A DNA stretch of 64,000 nt from Bacteroidota bacterium (GTDB lineage Bacteria > Bacteroidota > Bacteroidia > Chitinophagales > Chitinophagaceae), in the NCBI GenBank assembly GCA_016183765.1, contig JACPEA010000011.1, forward strand, positions 310,001-374,000. The letters run 5' to 3'. Positions 36,875 through 45,698 of this stretch are shown piece by piece (the stretch's first letter is position 1; every line of letters begins with the position of its first letter). Under the pieces are notes generated by a model that was given only the letters and a program-made list of their open reading frames with translations, had not been told where the DNA came from and did not search any database. The translations under genes were made by a program, and so were the position numbers.

Positions 36875-39800
36875 ATGAATATTACCGAAATCTCTATCAA
36901 ACGCCCGTCGCTGATAATCGTCCTGTTCAGCGTATTTACCTTATTAGGGTTCATCGGGTATAAAAACCTGAGTTACGAATTAATGCCCGACTTTAACCAG
37001 CCGGTGGTTGTGATAAAAACGGTTTATCCCGGTGCGGAACCTAACGAAGTAGAGACTTCTGTTTCAAAAAAAATTGAGGATGCCTTATCCAACCTGGAAG
37101 GGGTTGACTATTTAGTTACAAAGTCGTTGCCCAATGCTTCTATCATCATTGCCAATTTGAAATATGGAACGGATCTGGACAAAACAATGCAGGGTGCACA
37201 ACGGTATATTGACAATATTCGTAAAGATCTGCCGCAGGATATTTTGAGCCCAGTGATGAGTAAGGTTTCGCCAAACGACTTGCCTATAATGTCCATTAGT
37301 GCAACAAGTAAGTTATCTGCTACGGAGTTTTATCAAAAAATGAAAGATGATTATCTGCCGCAGATCCAACAGATAAAAGGTGTTGCAGAAATTACGATTT
37401 TAGGAGGAGAAGAAAGAGAAATTCAGGTAAAAGTAGACCAGGACAAACTGAAATTGTATAGAATTTCGATGCTTCAGGTTGTAGAAGCGATCAATCGTTC
37501 CGGGTTAGACCTGCCTGCCGGAAAAGTGCAAACTGAAAAAGAGAACAATTCAGTTCGTTTGACCGGAAAGTTTACGGCATTGGAAGATATTCAAAGGGTT
37601 CAGGTGGCAATGCCGGTTATTGGCAGCCCGGTTTATGTGAAAGATGTGGCGGAAGTTACAGATGGCAAAAAAGAAACGACTTCTATCAGCCGCTACAATG
37701 GCAAAAACGGTATTGGAATATTGTTGAAGAAACAAGGAGACGCCAATGCTGTTAATGTTTCAAAGGCGGTTCGTGAAAAACTCAAATCCATTGAGCAACA
37801 GAATGCGGGTTCAGATGTGCGCTTTATTATTGCAGACGACAGCACAGATAATACTATTGCGGCAGTAGACTCCGTTGTTTTTGATTTGATCTTAGCTGTG
37901 ATTTTGGTGTCGCTGGTGATGCTTCTGTTCCTAAGAAGCTTCAGAAATTCATTGATCGTAATAGTGGCTATTCCCACATCTCTTGTTACTGCATTTGCCG
38001 TTATGTGGTTATTGGGTTATACGCTGAACCTGATGACATTACTCGCAATGTCGCTAATCATCGGTATTTTAGTGGATGATGCCGTTGTTGTTTTAGAGAA
38101 CATCCAAAACCATCTGGACAGAGGAAAAGAGAAACGGACTGCGGCAATGGATGGTCGTATGGAAATAGGCTTCGCAGCATTGTCAATTACATTAGTTGAC
38201 GTAGTTGTTTTCCTGCCCATTCTTTTTTTACAGGTGTTTGTGGCCGATATGCTCAAGCAGTTTTCCGTTGTGGTAGTAACATCTACACTCACCAGTTTAT
38301 TGGTTGGTTTTACGCTTACACCCTGGCTGGCCTCCCGTATTGGAAAGAAAGAAGATCTGCAGCCGACTAATTTTTTCAATCGTTTCTTACTTGGGTTTGA
38401 GCATCAGCTGGAAAAATTCACTAATTGGTATGGCAGACAATTGAATTGGGTTTTACACCATAAGCTCATTTTTACCGGGATAGTTTTACTGCTTTTTGTA
38501 ATGACCATAGGCATTATGAAGCAGGGTATTATCGGTAAAGAATTAATATCAACAGGCGATCAGGGTAAGTTTAGAATGGCATTAGAATTTGACAAGTTCA
38601 CTTCCATTGAACAAAACAACATGATCGCTACAGAGATCGAGAACTATATTATTCAGCAACCCGAAGTAGCAACAGTATTCAGTAATATTGGCGGACCCAG
38701 CACCGGAGTCGGAAGTTTGGGTGTTGGTTTGGCAAACAAGACCGAATTTACAATTCAGTTGAAATCCAAGAAACAACTTGGGAATATGCCGACCGAAACC
38801 TTTATGAAGGATCTCCGGGAAAACCTGAAGTCAAAATTTCCAAGTATCAATTATTCAATGGCCGCATTGGGCTTAATACCACGCTCCGCTCCAATCGAAA
38901 TTACATTGAGCGGGAGTAATTTAGACCTGGTGATGAAAAAAGGAAATGATCTCAAAGCCATTATTGAAAAGATCCCAGGCGCTGATAATGTTCGATTATC
39001 AGTAGAAACCGGAAGTCCCGAATTCAAGATAGTTCCTGATAAAGATAAGATGCAGAGATTGGGTTTGACAACCGCTTATGTTGGAGTAAACCTAAGAACA
39101 TCGTTCACGGGCAATGACGATGCAACACTTACCGAGAATGGAACTGAATATCCAATAAGGATCCGGTTACATGAATTCAGCCGGCAGAATTATGAGAATG
39201 TTCGGCAGCTTTTTATCGTTAATCCAATGGGTTCACCCATAGAGGTTTCACAATTTGCCAATGTTCAACAAGACAATTCACCCTCATTATTGGAACGAAA
39301 AGACCGGCAACCGGCAGTAACGCTCACCGCGGATGCGTTAGGCAGACCCTCAGGAACGGTAGCGGATGATGTAGTAGCGTATCTGAAAGAAAACCCGCTT
39401 CCCCAGGGAATACAGATGACATGGGGCAGCGATATTAAAAGACAGAATGATAGTTTTGGAGCATTGGGTTCTGTGTTACTCATTTCATTTTTACTGATCT
39501 ATCTGATTATGGTAGCGCTATATGACAGTTTTATTTATCCCTTTGTCGTATTGTTTTCTATTCCGGTAGCGGCAATTGGGGCATTTCTCGCATTGAACCT
39601 CTCGATGAGCAATTTGAGTTTATTCGCGTTATTGGGCTTGATTATGCTAATGGGCCTGGTAGTAAAAAACGCTATCCTGATTGTTGATTTTACCAATCAG
39701 TTAAAGGCACAGGGCAAACATTTTAAAGAAGCTTTGATCATTGCAGGGAAAAGCCGTATGCGACCTATCTTAATGACAACGCTTTCAATGGTTGTTGGTA

Positions 39801-39967
39801 TGCTTCCCATTGCGATGGCAACAGGAACAGCCGCAGAGTGGAAAAACGGGTTGGCCTGGGTAATTATTGGCGGGCTTCTTTCCTCTTTACTATTGACCGT
39901 TTTTTTAGTTCCGGTGGTCTATTATTTGCTTGATACGGTGAAAGAAAAAATAAACAAAAGAAAATAA
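36875..39967 (+). CDS. RND multidrug efflux permease (HAE1/AcrB type)
   Basis: The 1030-residue product has 12 expected membrane segments in two halves. N-terminal ITEISIKRPSLIIVLFSVFT is the usual first helix, and the porter region begins with YPGAEPNEVETSVSKKIEDA. The proton-relay aspartates appear in GILVDDAVVVLENI (Asp401, Asp402). In the second half GLVVKNAILIVDF is the matching helix. It exports amphiphilic compounds or metals by proton antiport; the substrate is not evident. It ends the TetR-linked operon. Confidence 0.96.
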   Translation: MNITEISIKRPSLIIVLFSVFTLLGFIGYKNLSYELMPDFNQPVVVIKTVYPGAEPNEVETSVSKKIEDALSNLEGVDYLVTKSLPNASIIIANLKYGTDLDKTMQGAQRYIDNIRKDLPQDILSPVMSKVSPNDLPIMSISATSKLSATEFYQKMKDDYLPQIQQIKGVAEITILGGEEREIQVKVDQDKLKLYRISMLQVVEAINRSGLDLPAGKVQTEKENNSVRLTGKFTALEDIQRVQVAMPVIGSPVYVKDVAEVTDGKKETTSISRYNGKNGIGILLKKQGDANAVNVSKAVREKLKSIEQQNAGSDVRFIIADDSTDNTIAAVDSVVFDLILAVILVSLVMLLFLRSFRNSLIVIVAIPTSLVTAFAVMWLLGYTLNLMTLLAMSLIIGILVDDAVVVLENIQNHLDRGKEKRTAAMDGRMEIGFAALSITLVDVVVFLPILFLQVFVADMLKQFSVVVVTSTLTSLLVGFTLTPWLASRIGKKEDLQPTNFFNRFLLGFEHQLEKFTNWYGRQLNWVLHHKLIFTGIVLLLFVMTIGIMKQGIIGKELISTGDQGKFRMALEFDKFTSIEQNNMIATEIENYIIQQPEVATVFSNIGGPSTGVGSLGVGLANKTEFTIQLKSKKQLGNMPTETFMKDLRENLKSKFPSINYSMAALGLIPRSAPIEITLSGSNLDLVMKKGNDLKAIIEKIPGADNVRLSVETGSPEFKIVPDKDKMQRLGLTTAYVGVNLRTSFTGNDDATLTENGTEYPIRIRLHEFSRQNYENVRQLFIVNPMGSPIEVSQFANVQQDNSPSLLERKDRQPAVTLTADALGRPSGTVADDVVAYLKENPLPQGIQMTWGSDIKRQNDSFGALGSVLLISFLLIYLIMVALYDSFIYPFVVLFSIPVAAIGAFLALNLSMSNLSLFALLGLIMLMGLVVKNAILIVDFTNQLKAQGKHFKEALIIAGKSRMRPILMTTLSMVVGMLPIAMATGTAAEWKNGLAWVIIGGLLSSLLLTVFLVPVVYYLLDTVKEKINKRK

Positions 39968-40462
39968 CATACAGACTCTTTCATTCCAGACAAAACGGTC
40001 ATGGATCGAATCACGATCGATCCTTTGGGAATATTCTGAGAGCCATTATCTTATTGTGCATTCTGTTATACGCTTTTCAGGATCGCTTGTAGGATTAATT
40101 TCAAAACATTTTTGAGACAGCCTCTTACAGGCGGAGCGGTCCCGGAAGGAATCGAACCGGTCATCTATTTTAGGAACCTCCTCTTTTAATAGGAACGGGA
40201 ACAGATCACTGCGCCGATGAATCAGATCGGGCTGTTCCGGGTTCAGTGCATACAAGGAGGATGCCCTCACATCCGGTAAAGAAATTAAAACGGATACAAT
40301 GTTTCTTCTGCAACGGAAAAAGTTTTGCAGTAATATCTTCCCGCTACTACACCATCTTATATGCTGGCATAGCTGAATACTTATTTGTATTTTCGTAACA
40401 GTGGTAGGTTTGGTTTGTATCCGCATGTGCCATTCGCGTTCTCTGATTAATAAAAACACACA
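39968..40462. other. Gap with a doubtful minus-strand reading frame
   Basis: A 141-codon frame on the minus strand (40471-40046) contains a protein-like stretch near its end (ALNPEQPDLIHRRSDLFPFL, then IDDRFDSFRDRSACKRLSQK), but its first half is of poor composition and its start overlaps the antiporter start. It may be a decayed gene fragment at the edge of the accessory block. A 7-bp inverted repeat GGATCGA/TCGATCC lies at 40003-40023. Nothing else was recognised. Confidence 0.25.
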
Positions 40463-42688
40463 ATGACGCATTTACCCAATTTGATAAAGGATCTTGCTCT
40501 GATCCTTGGTGCCGCCGGTGTGATCACCATTTTCTTTAAGCGGATCAAACAACCGGTTGTCCTGGGTTATATTATTGCCGGACTGCTGGTAGGGCCCAAT
40601 TTTAAACTGTTTCCTACCATTGTAGATATTGAGGGGATTAAGATATGGGCCGAGATCGGCGTGGTATTCCTGCTGTTTACCCTGGGCCTTGAGTTCAGTT
40701 TCAAAAAACTGCTGAAGGTCGGCGGCTCTGCTGCCATTACAGGAGTTACCGAGCTGGCTTGTATGCTATTATTAGGTTTTATGAGCGGACAGTTACTGGG
40801 CTGGTCCTATATGGATAGCATTTTTCTCGGCGGCATCATTGCCATCTCCTCGACCACCATCATTTTCCGGGCTTTTGATGAGTTGGGACTGAAGACCAAA
40901 CAATTCACCACCCTGGTTTTGGGGGTACTGGTAATAGAGGACCTGGTGGCCATTCTATTGATGGTAATGCTTTCTACTGTTTCGGTTAGCCGCCAGTTTG
41001 AGGGAACCCAACTTTTTTTTTCGCTGCTGAAACTGATCTTCTTTTTGTGTCTGTGGTTCGTGATGGGCATTTTCCTGCTTCCTTCGTTTTTTAAGCGTGC
41101 CGGTAAACTGCTGAACAGCGAAACCTTGCTAATTGTATCGATCGGGCTTTGCCTGGGCATGGTTACCCTTGCCGATCAGTTTGGTTTTTCTGCAGCCCTG
41201 GGTGCATTTATCATGGGTTCTATCCTGGCAGAGACCACGCAATCGCATAAGATCGAGAACCTGGTAACTTCTGTCAAAAACCTGTTCGGGGCCATATTCT
41301 TTGTATCGGTAGGTATGCTGATCGATCCACAGATATTGTTGGAATATGCGGTGCCGGTTTTGATACTTACGGTTACGGTGATATTGGGTAAGACCATTTT
41401 TGTAAGTACCGGCGCCCTGTTTGCCGGCCGCTCGCTGAAGCAGGCGGTACAGGCCGGGACCAGTATGTCGCAGATCGGCGAGTTCTCGTTCATCATTGCT
41501 TCCATGGGTGTAGCTTTTAATGTAACCAGTTCATACCTGTATCCCATTGCGGTGGGGGTTTCGGTGATCACCACTTTCACCACACCGTATATGATCAAAC
41601 TGGCGGAGCCCCTGTACAACCTGCTTTTGAAAATACTGCCACCTAAATGGATCAATTCGCTGGAGACCTATAGCAGCAGTTCGCAGATCATCAAAACAGA
41701 GAACAACTGGCGCAAACTGTTGCGTTTTTACCTGCAGACCATCATCCTGAATGGGGTTATCATGATCGCCATGACCCTGCTGATCGTAAATTTTGCCGAA
41801 CCCTTTCTGAATAGTCATATCAGTAATCCAATGATCACCAAGCTCATTTGCGCGGTGGTGGGATTGATCGCGATGGCCCCGTTTATCTGGGGCATTTCTG
41901 TAAAGAAGATGAAAAAAAGCATGTATGCTTCTTTGTGGCTTGACCAGAAATACAGCAAAGGCCCACTGGTAATGATCGAGATCGCCCGTAACATCATTAC
42001 CGTACTACTCATTGGTTTCCTGCTTCGGCAATTGTTCAGTCTCCCGGTAACCATTGCGGGAACCTTTTTGGTAATGATCATCGTGGGTGTCATTTTCCGG
42101 CAGCGGCTGCAGGTGTTCTATCACCGCATCGAGGACCGCTTTCTGCAGAACCTGCACGAAAAAGAAGAACTCGAAAAAAACAGGACCAAAAGTTATCTCT
42201 CACCCTGGGATGCCCACCTTACCGGTTATGTGATCAGTCCGCACGCCGATTTTATCGGCAAGACCCTGGAAGAATTGCAGTGGCGTGAAAAATACGGGAT
42301 CAATGTGGCATTTATTGAGCGGGGTAATATTGCCAAGTTTGCACCGTCAAGAACGGAACAGATCTTTCCCTTCGATAATATCGGGGTGATCGGTACAGAC
42401 CAGCAGTTACTGGCTTTCAGCAAACTGATCGTTCCGTTTGAGGAGGGCACCACCGACGAAAAAGGGTTGGTGGAACTGGATAAGATCCTGGTAGATGAAC
42501 ATACCAGATTGAAGGGACTCACCATACGCGAATCGGGTATCCGTGAAAAGACGGATGGCCTGGTAGTAGGTATCGAAAGGAAAGGAGAAAGGGTACTGAA
42601 CCCCTCATCAGATACCCGGCTGGAGTGGGACGATATCGTATGGATAGTTGGAAACCGCAAAAAGATCCAGCAACTGTATCACCCCTGA
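40463..42688 (+). CDS. CPA2-family cation:proton antiporter with TrkA-C domains
   Basis: The 741-residue product starts with a Kef/CPA2 antiporter core of about 12 helices (1-390): GYIIAGLLVGPNFKLFPTI, LLFTLGLEFSFKKLL and the ion-site segment FGFSAALGAFIMGSILAE. Further hydrophobic helices follow (about 415-545). The C-terminus has two TrkA-C-like regulatory domains (about 580-660 and 665-741, with GKTLEELQWREKYGINVAFI and RLEWDDIVWIVGN). No TrkA-N (Rossmann) domain was seen between them. Potassium or sodium export is likely; the ion is not certain. Confidence 0.92.
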   Translation: MTHLPNLIKDLALILGAAGVITIFFKRIKQPVVLGYIIAGLLVGPNFKLFPTIVDIEGIKIWAEIGVVFLLFTLGLEFSFKKLLKVGGSAAITGVTELACMLLLGFMSGQLLGWSYMDSIFLGGIIAISSTTIIFRAFDELGLKTKQFTTLVLGVLVIEDLVAILLMVMLSTVSVSRQFEGTQLFFSLLKLIFFLCLWFVMGIFLLPSFFKRAGKLLNSETLLIVSIGLCLGMVTLADQFGFSAALGAFIMGSILAETTQSHKIENLVTSVKNLFGAIFFVSVGMLIDPQILLEYAVPVLILTVTVILGKTIFVSTGALFAGRSLKQAVQAGTSMSQIGEFSFIIASMGVAFNVTSSYLYPIAVGVSVITTFTTPYMIKLAEPLYNLLLKILPPKWINSLETYSSSSQIIKTENNWRKLLRFYLQTIILNGVIMIAMTLLIVNFAEPFLNSHISNPMITKLICAVVGLIAMAPFIWGISVKKMKKSMYASLWLDQKYSKGPLVMIEIARNIITVLLIGFLLRQLFSLPVTIAGTFLVMIIVGVIFRQRLQVFYHRIEDRFLQNLHEKEELEKNRTKSYLSPWDAHLTGYVISPHADFIGKTLEELQWREKYGINVAFIERGNIAKFAPSRTEQIFPFDNIGVIGTDQQLLAFSKLIVPFEEGTTDEKGLVELDKILVDEHTRLKGLTIRESGIREKTDGLVVGIERKGERVLNPSSDTRLEWDDIVWIVGNRKKIQQLYHP

Positions 42689-42756
42689 TTTTCCGGCAGG
42701 ACGTTCCCTGGCCAGGCGGTGCAGTGATCATGATAATATAAAACCGACGCCTTGAT

Positions 42757-42776
42757 TCAATGACGAAAGTCATTGA
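42757..42776. other. Small hairpin after the antiporter gene
   Basis: TCAATGAC and GTCATTGA form an 8-bp stem around a GAAA tetraloop. There is no T-run, so it is not a typical terminator; mRNA 3'-end protection is possible. Confidence 0.45.
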
Positions 42777-42856
42777 TTACCGGTAACTTATCAAGTAAAT
42801 TCATGGGTCTGACAGGAGATGCATATTGCGGTCATCCTGTTATAAACCTATGTGTC

Positions 42857-44086
42857 ATGAAAAAGTTCTTTGTGCTGTTCAGCACACTATTGATCGGGGG
42901 GGCTTTGTTGTTTTCCTGTACCAAGAAGACCCTGACCGAACCCTCTGCCGAAACCTTGTTACAGGAAAAACTACAGGCTTCTGTAGACCTGCTGATGACA
43001 AAATATAAGGCCAAATATCCGGCTTACCCGGGAGGCTTTGCGTTGAAACTGATCTCTAAAAAAGGTTCTTATTTTGCGTCGTCCGGTATGGAAGCGGGTG
43101 TAACAGACCAGATACATTTCCGGGCGGCCAGTAATACCAAAGCGTTTACGGCAACGGCCATAGTATTACTGGCACAGGAAGGCAAACTGAATGTGGACGC
43201 AAAGATCATTGATACCATACCCGGTACCAAAATGACCTATATTCCATTGAACCTGCAGTATAATATCCCGTACCGCGACCAGATCACCATCCGCGACCTG
43301 TTGCAGCATAGTGCCGGTGTATATGATATCACCAATGATTCCATACCGGTAACCGTTACGGTGAATGTGCCTTATGTAGGAAAACATTATCTCGAGTTCA
43401 TCCAGGAGACCGATCCCAACCATAATTTTAATTTTGATGAACTGGTGGGTGTGGTAGCTACCTGCCAGATATCGTATGCAGCCCCCCGCGTGAAACACAA
43501 ATATTCCAATACGGGATATTCTATCCTGGGAAAGATCATTGAGCGGGTTTCGGGTATGGGATATAATCAGTTTGTGACCGACCGCATCATCAAACCGATG
43601 GGTCTTGATCAATCGTCCATGCCTTATACCGGCACCGATCGTTTATTACCCTTGCCGTATGCAAAGGGCTATTTTTATCAACCTGCAGTAATTGAATGCA
43701 CCAACTCGAATATTTCGGGCAATATCGCCGAAGGCAACCTGATCACCACACCGGATGATCTCTGCCGTTTTATCCGAAAACTGATGCGGGGCGAAGGCGT
43801 GTTGAGCCTGAATACCGTGAACAATATATTAAAGGTCTATCCTTCCGGAACTCTGGGAGAAACCAGGTATGCCTGTGGTATTTTTTATGTTCCCAATCTG
43901 GGATGGGGACACAATGGCGCACATGAGGGCTATTTATCCAGGATGGTATCTGACCCGGATACAGATATTTCCGTAGTGGCTTTCACCAATACCTGGAATA
44001 CATCAGGAGGAATGGCGACCATAACGGAACAATTAACCAACCTGCTGGATGAAGCCTGTATCAATGCAAGGCAGATCGTACAGTAG
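42857..44086 (+). CDS. Beta-lactamase-family serine hydrolase, lipoprotein
   Basis: The start at 42857 gives MKKFFVLFSTLLIGGALLFSC, with lipobox Cys21; the longer reading lacks a signal peptide. The 409-residue product is of the class C/DD-peptidase fold: active-site SxxK as SNTK (Ser92, Lys95), the YxN motif YSN near 216-218 and HNG near 351 in the place of the KTG motif. This pattern suits esterases or D-peptidases more than resistance beta-lactamases. It appears monocistronic with a terminator after it. Confidence 0.9.
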   Translation: MKKFFVLFSTLLIGGALLFSCTKKTLTEPSAETLLQEKLQASVDLLMTKYKAKYPAYPGGFALKLISKKGSYFASSGMEAGVTDQIHFRAASNTKAFTATAIVLLAQEGKLNVDAKIIDTIPGTKMTYIPLNLQYNIPYRDQITIRDLLQHSAGVYDITNDSIPVTVTVNVPYVGKHYLEFIQETDPNHNFNFDELVGVVATCQISYAAPRVKHKYSNTGYSILGKIIERVSGMGYNQFVTDRIIKPMGLDQSSMPYTGTDRLLPLPYAKGYFYQPAVIECTNSNISGNIAEGNLITTPDDLCRFIRKLMRGEGVLSLNTVNNILKVYPSGTLGETRYACGIFYVPNLGWGHNGAHEGYLSRMVSDPDTDISVVAFTNTWNTSGGMATITEQLTNLLDEACINARQIVQ

Positions 44087-44109
44087 TCCGGTGGGTCAGA
44101 GGTGGATAG

Positions 44110-44145
44110 AACAAAGGGCGTAGAATTTTTTCTGCACCCTTTGTT
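44110..44145. terminator. Terminator between convergent genes
   Basis: AACAAAGGG (44110-44118) pairs with CCCTTTGTT (44137-44145). It serves the plus-strand hydrolase gene and possibly the converging outer-membrane protein gene. Confidence 0.65.
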
Positions 44146-44175
44146 TATTCTCTGTCCACGGGTTGCAGAATCCTG

Positions 44176-45618
44176 TCAGAAATTATGAATGTAAGCCAGC
44201 ATCAGGCCCGTAGCAAAGCGGGTGGCGCTGATCTTTTTGAGACTGCCTTCGAGGTTATTTTCAACTGTGGGATCGTCGAAGTTGACCATCTGTTCCAACC
44301 GGTTTTTTCTTCCGTACGATACCAACAACCCAGCCCTGAGGTTGAATTTTCGTTTTTTAAAGTTGGTCCCTACCTGCATATGATAAATATCCCAGGTAGC
44401 CGTGTTTGAGCGGTAGCCATCTTCATTCTGGAACTTGCGTGTATCGGAATAATTATAATCGGTCCTGAGGGAAAGATAACCCATGATCCTTTCCCTGAGC
44501 GGGAAACTGACGCCAACAGAAAAGTTCAGGATAGACTTGTTCAGGTTCTTTAACTGCATCATGGACGAAGTGAAATCTTTGCTGATACCTGTGTCGGGAC
44601 GGATAAAATAGTCGTTGCGTGGTGTGATGACACTGTATTCAGCTATCCGGGTAAAATATTCGGCTGAAAAATACAGGTGGCCGCGTCCATAATCGTATGT
44701 GTATCCACCCGCAATACTCAGGGGAGTCTTCCACCTGGATGCCAGTTTGGTTTGTTTGCTGTTGACGATCAGGAATTTTTCCTTGTTGTTACCCATCGGC
44801 AGGTTATTGATGCTGTATTGCACCAGGAGATCGGCCTTTGAGGAAAGGTGTATGGACGGCGCAGTCACCAGCAGGCCCAGGTGGTGTTTGGGGGCCAGGT
44901 CATAAGACAATCCTGCCTTGATGCCCAGGTTGAACACGTTGCTGTGTACGAGATAATATTCTTCTATCGATACAAGCCGCTGGTCCAGGCCCATGGAAGC
45001 ATCGTTGCTGAGTACGCTGAGTGTAAGGTTGTGGTGGAACTCCTGCCGGCGGTTGGTAAAACCGAAAGAAACACCCATCGCCAGTTTTTTAGAAAAGGAT
45101 TTACCCACCGCCAGTAAGCCCGTGGTCTCATCAACCGTGTTGGCGTGTACATATTGACCCACATAAAACTCATTTCCCACACTGATCGATTCATCCAGAA
45201 CGTTTACCATACCATCTCTCCGCTGCGAGGCGCCGAATTTCATTACCGGTGTATTCATAATGGCATAGGCAAGCGTGAAGGGTTTCTTCAGTTTCAGGTA
45301 GATCGTGTTGGAAGCGATCACCGGAAGAATGTAGGTAGACGTGGCTTTCAGGCCCAGCCCCAGTCCGGCGCCATCGTTGAATTTGGTGGTTTGAAAATTG
45401 TAGATGCTGCCACTGATATTGGATGCGTTTTTGGTATTGAATGCCAGCAATGCAGGGTTGTAAAACAAAACACCGCTGTCGCCATTCTTGGCAATAACAG
45501 CCCCCGGCGACATAAAACCTCCGGGTCCGTAAGCGTTAGACCAGTAATTGGCATCTTGTGCGAGACAGGCTGAAGAAAGAAAGAGGGATAAAAAAGCAAG
45601 TATATTTTTTCTCAACAT
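44176..45618 (-). CDS. Outer-membrane beta-barrel protein (OmpP1/FadL-like)
   Basis: The start at 45618 (MLRKNILAFLSLFLSSACLAQ) gives a signal peptide; the upstream in-frame extension is unlikely. The 480-residue product opens with DANYWSNAYGPGGFMSPGAV and GDSGVLFYNPALLAFN, typical of the OmpP1/FadL N-terminal hatch in Bacteroidota. The rest alternates polar and aromatic strands and ends in MLAYIHNF, a C-terminal Phe typical of outer-membrane barrels. FadL relatives transport hydrophobic compounds; the substrate is unknown. It diverges from the PI-PLC-like gene. Confidence 0.8.
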   Translation of the reverse strand: MLRKNILAFLSLFLSSACLAQDANYWSNAYGPGGFMSPGAVIAKNGDSGVLFYNPALLAFNTKNASNISGSIYNFQTTKFNDGAGLGLGLKATSTYILPVIASNTIYLKLKKPFTLAYAIMNTPVMKFGASQRRDGMVNVLDESISVGNEFYVGQYVHANTVDETTGLLAVGKSFSKKLAMGVSFGFTNRRQEFHHNLTLSVLSNDASMGLDQRLVSIEEYYLVHSNVFNLGIKAGLSYDLAPKHHLGLLVTAPSIHLSSKADLLVQYSINNLPMGNNKEKFLIVNSKQTKLASRWKTPLSIAGGYTYDYGRGHLYFSAEYFTRIAEYSVITPRNDYFIRPDTGISKDFTSSMMQLKNLNKSILNFSVGVSFPLRERIMGYLSLRTDYNYSDTRKFQNEDGYRSNTATWDIYHMQVGTNFKKRKFNLRAGLLVSYGRKNRLEQMVNFDDPTVENNLEGSLKKISATRFATGLMLAYIHNF

Positions 45619-45698
45619 GGCGAAGAATTTATAGAGTGAGAAACGTTTTTTCAGTAACTTGATAGGGCGAAAGTTCACTGATAAATGCTATAACAAAG

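Noticed and set aside
40001..40039. MDRITIDPLGIF mini-frame resembling the start of DUF433 antitoxins
   Set aside because: Only 12 residues before a stop; no toxin partner and too short to support a call.
40141..40166. T-arm-like CCGGTTCGATTCC on the minus strand, as a possible second attachment site of the tRNA-Phe block
   Set aside because: The match to the tRNA is 12 of 13 bases of a very common T-loop sequence and lacks the acceptor end, so chance is likely.
40046..40471. 141-residue minus-strand protein
   Set aside because: It overlaps the antiporter start, its first half is of poor composition, and no family or promoter was seen. Kept only as a doubtful frame in the gap entry.
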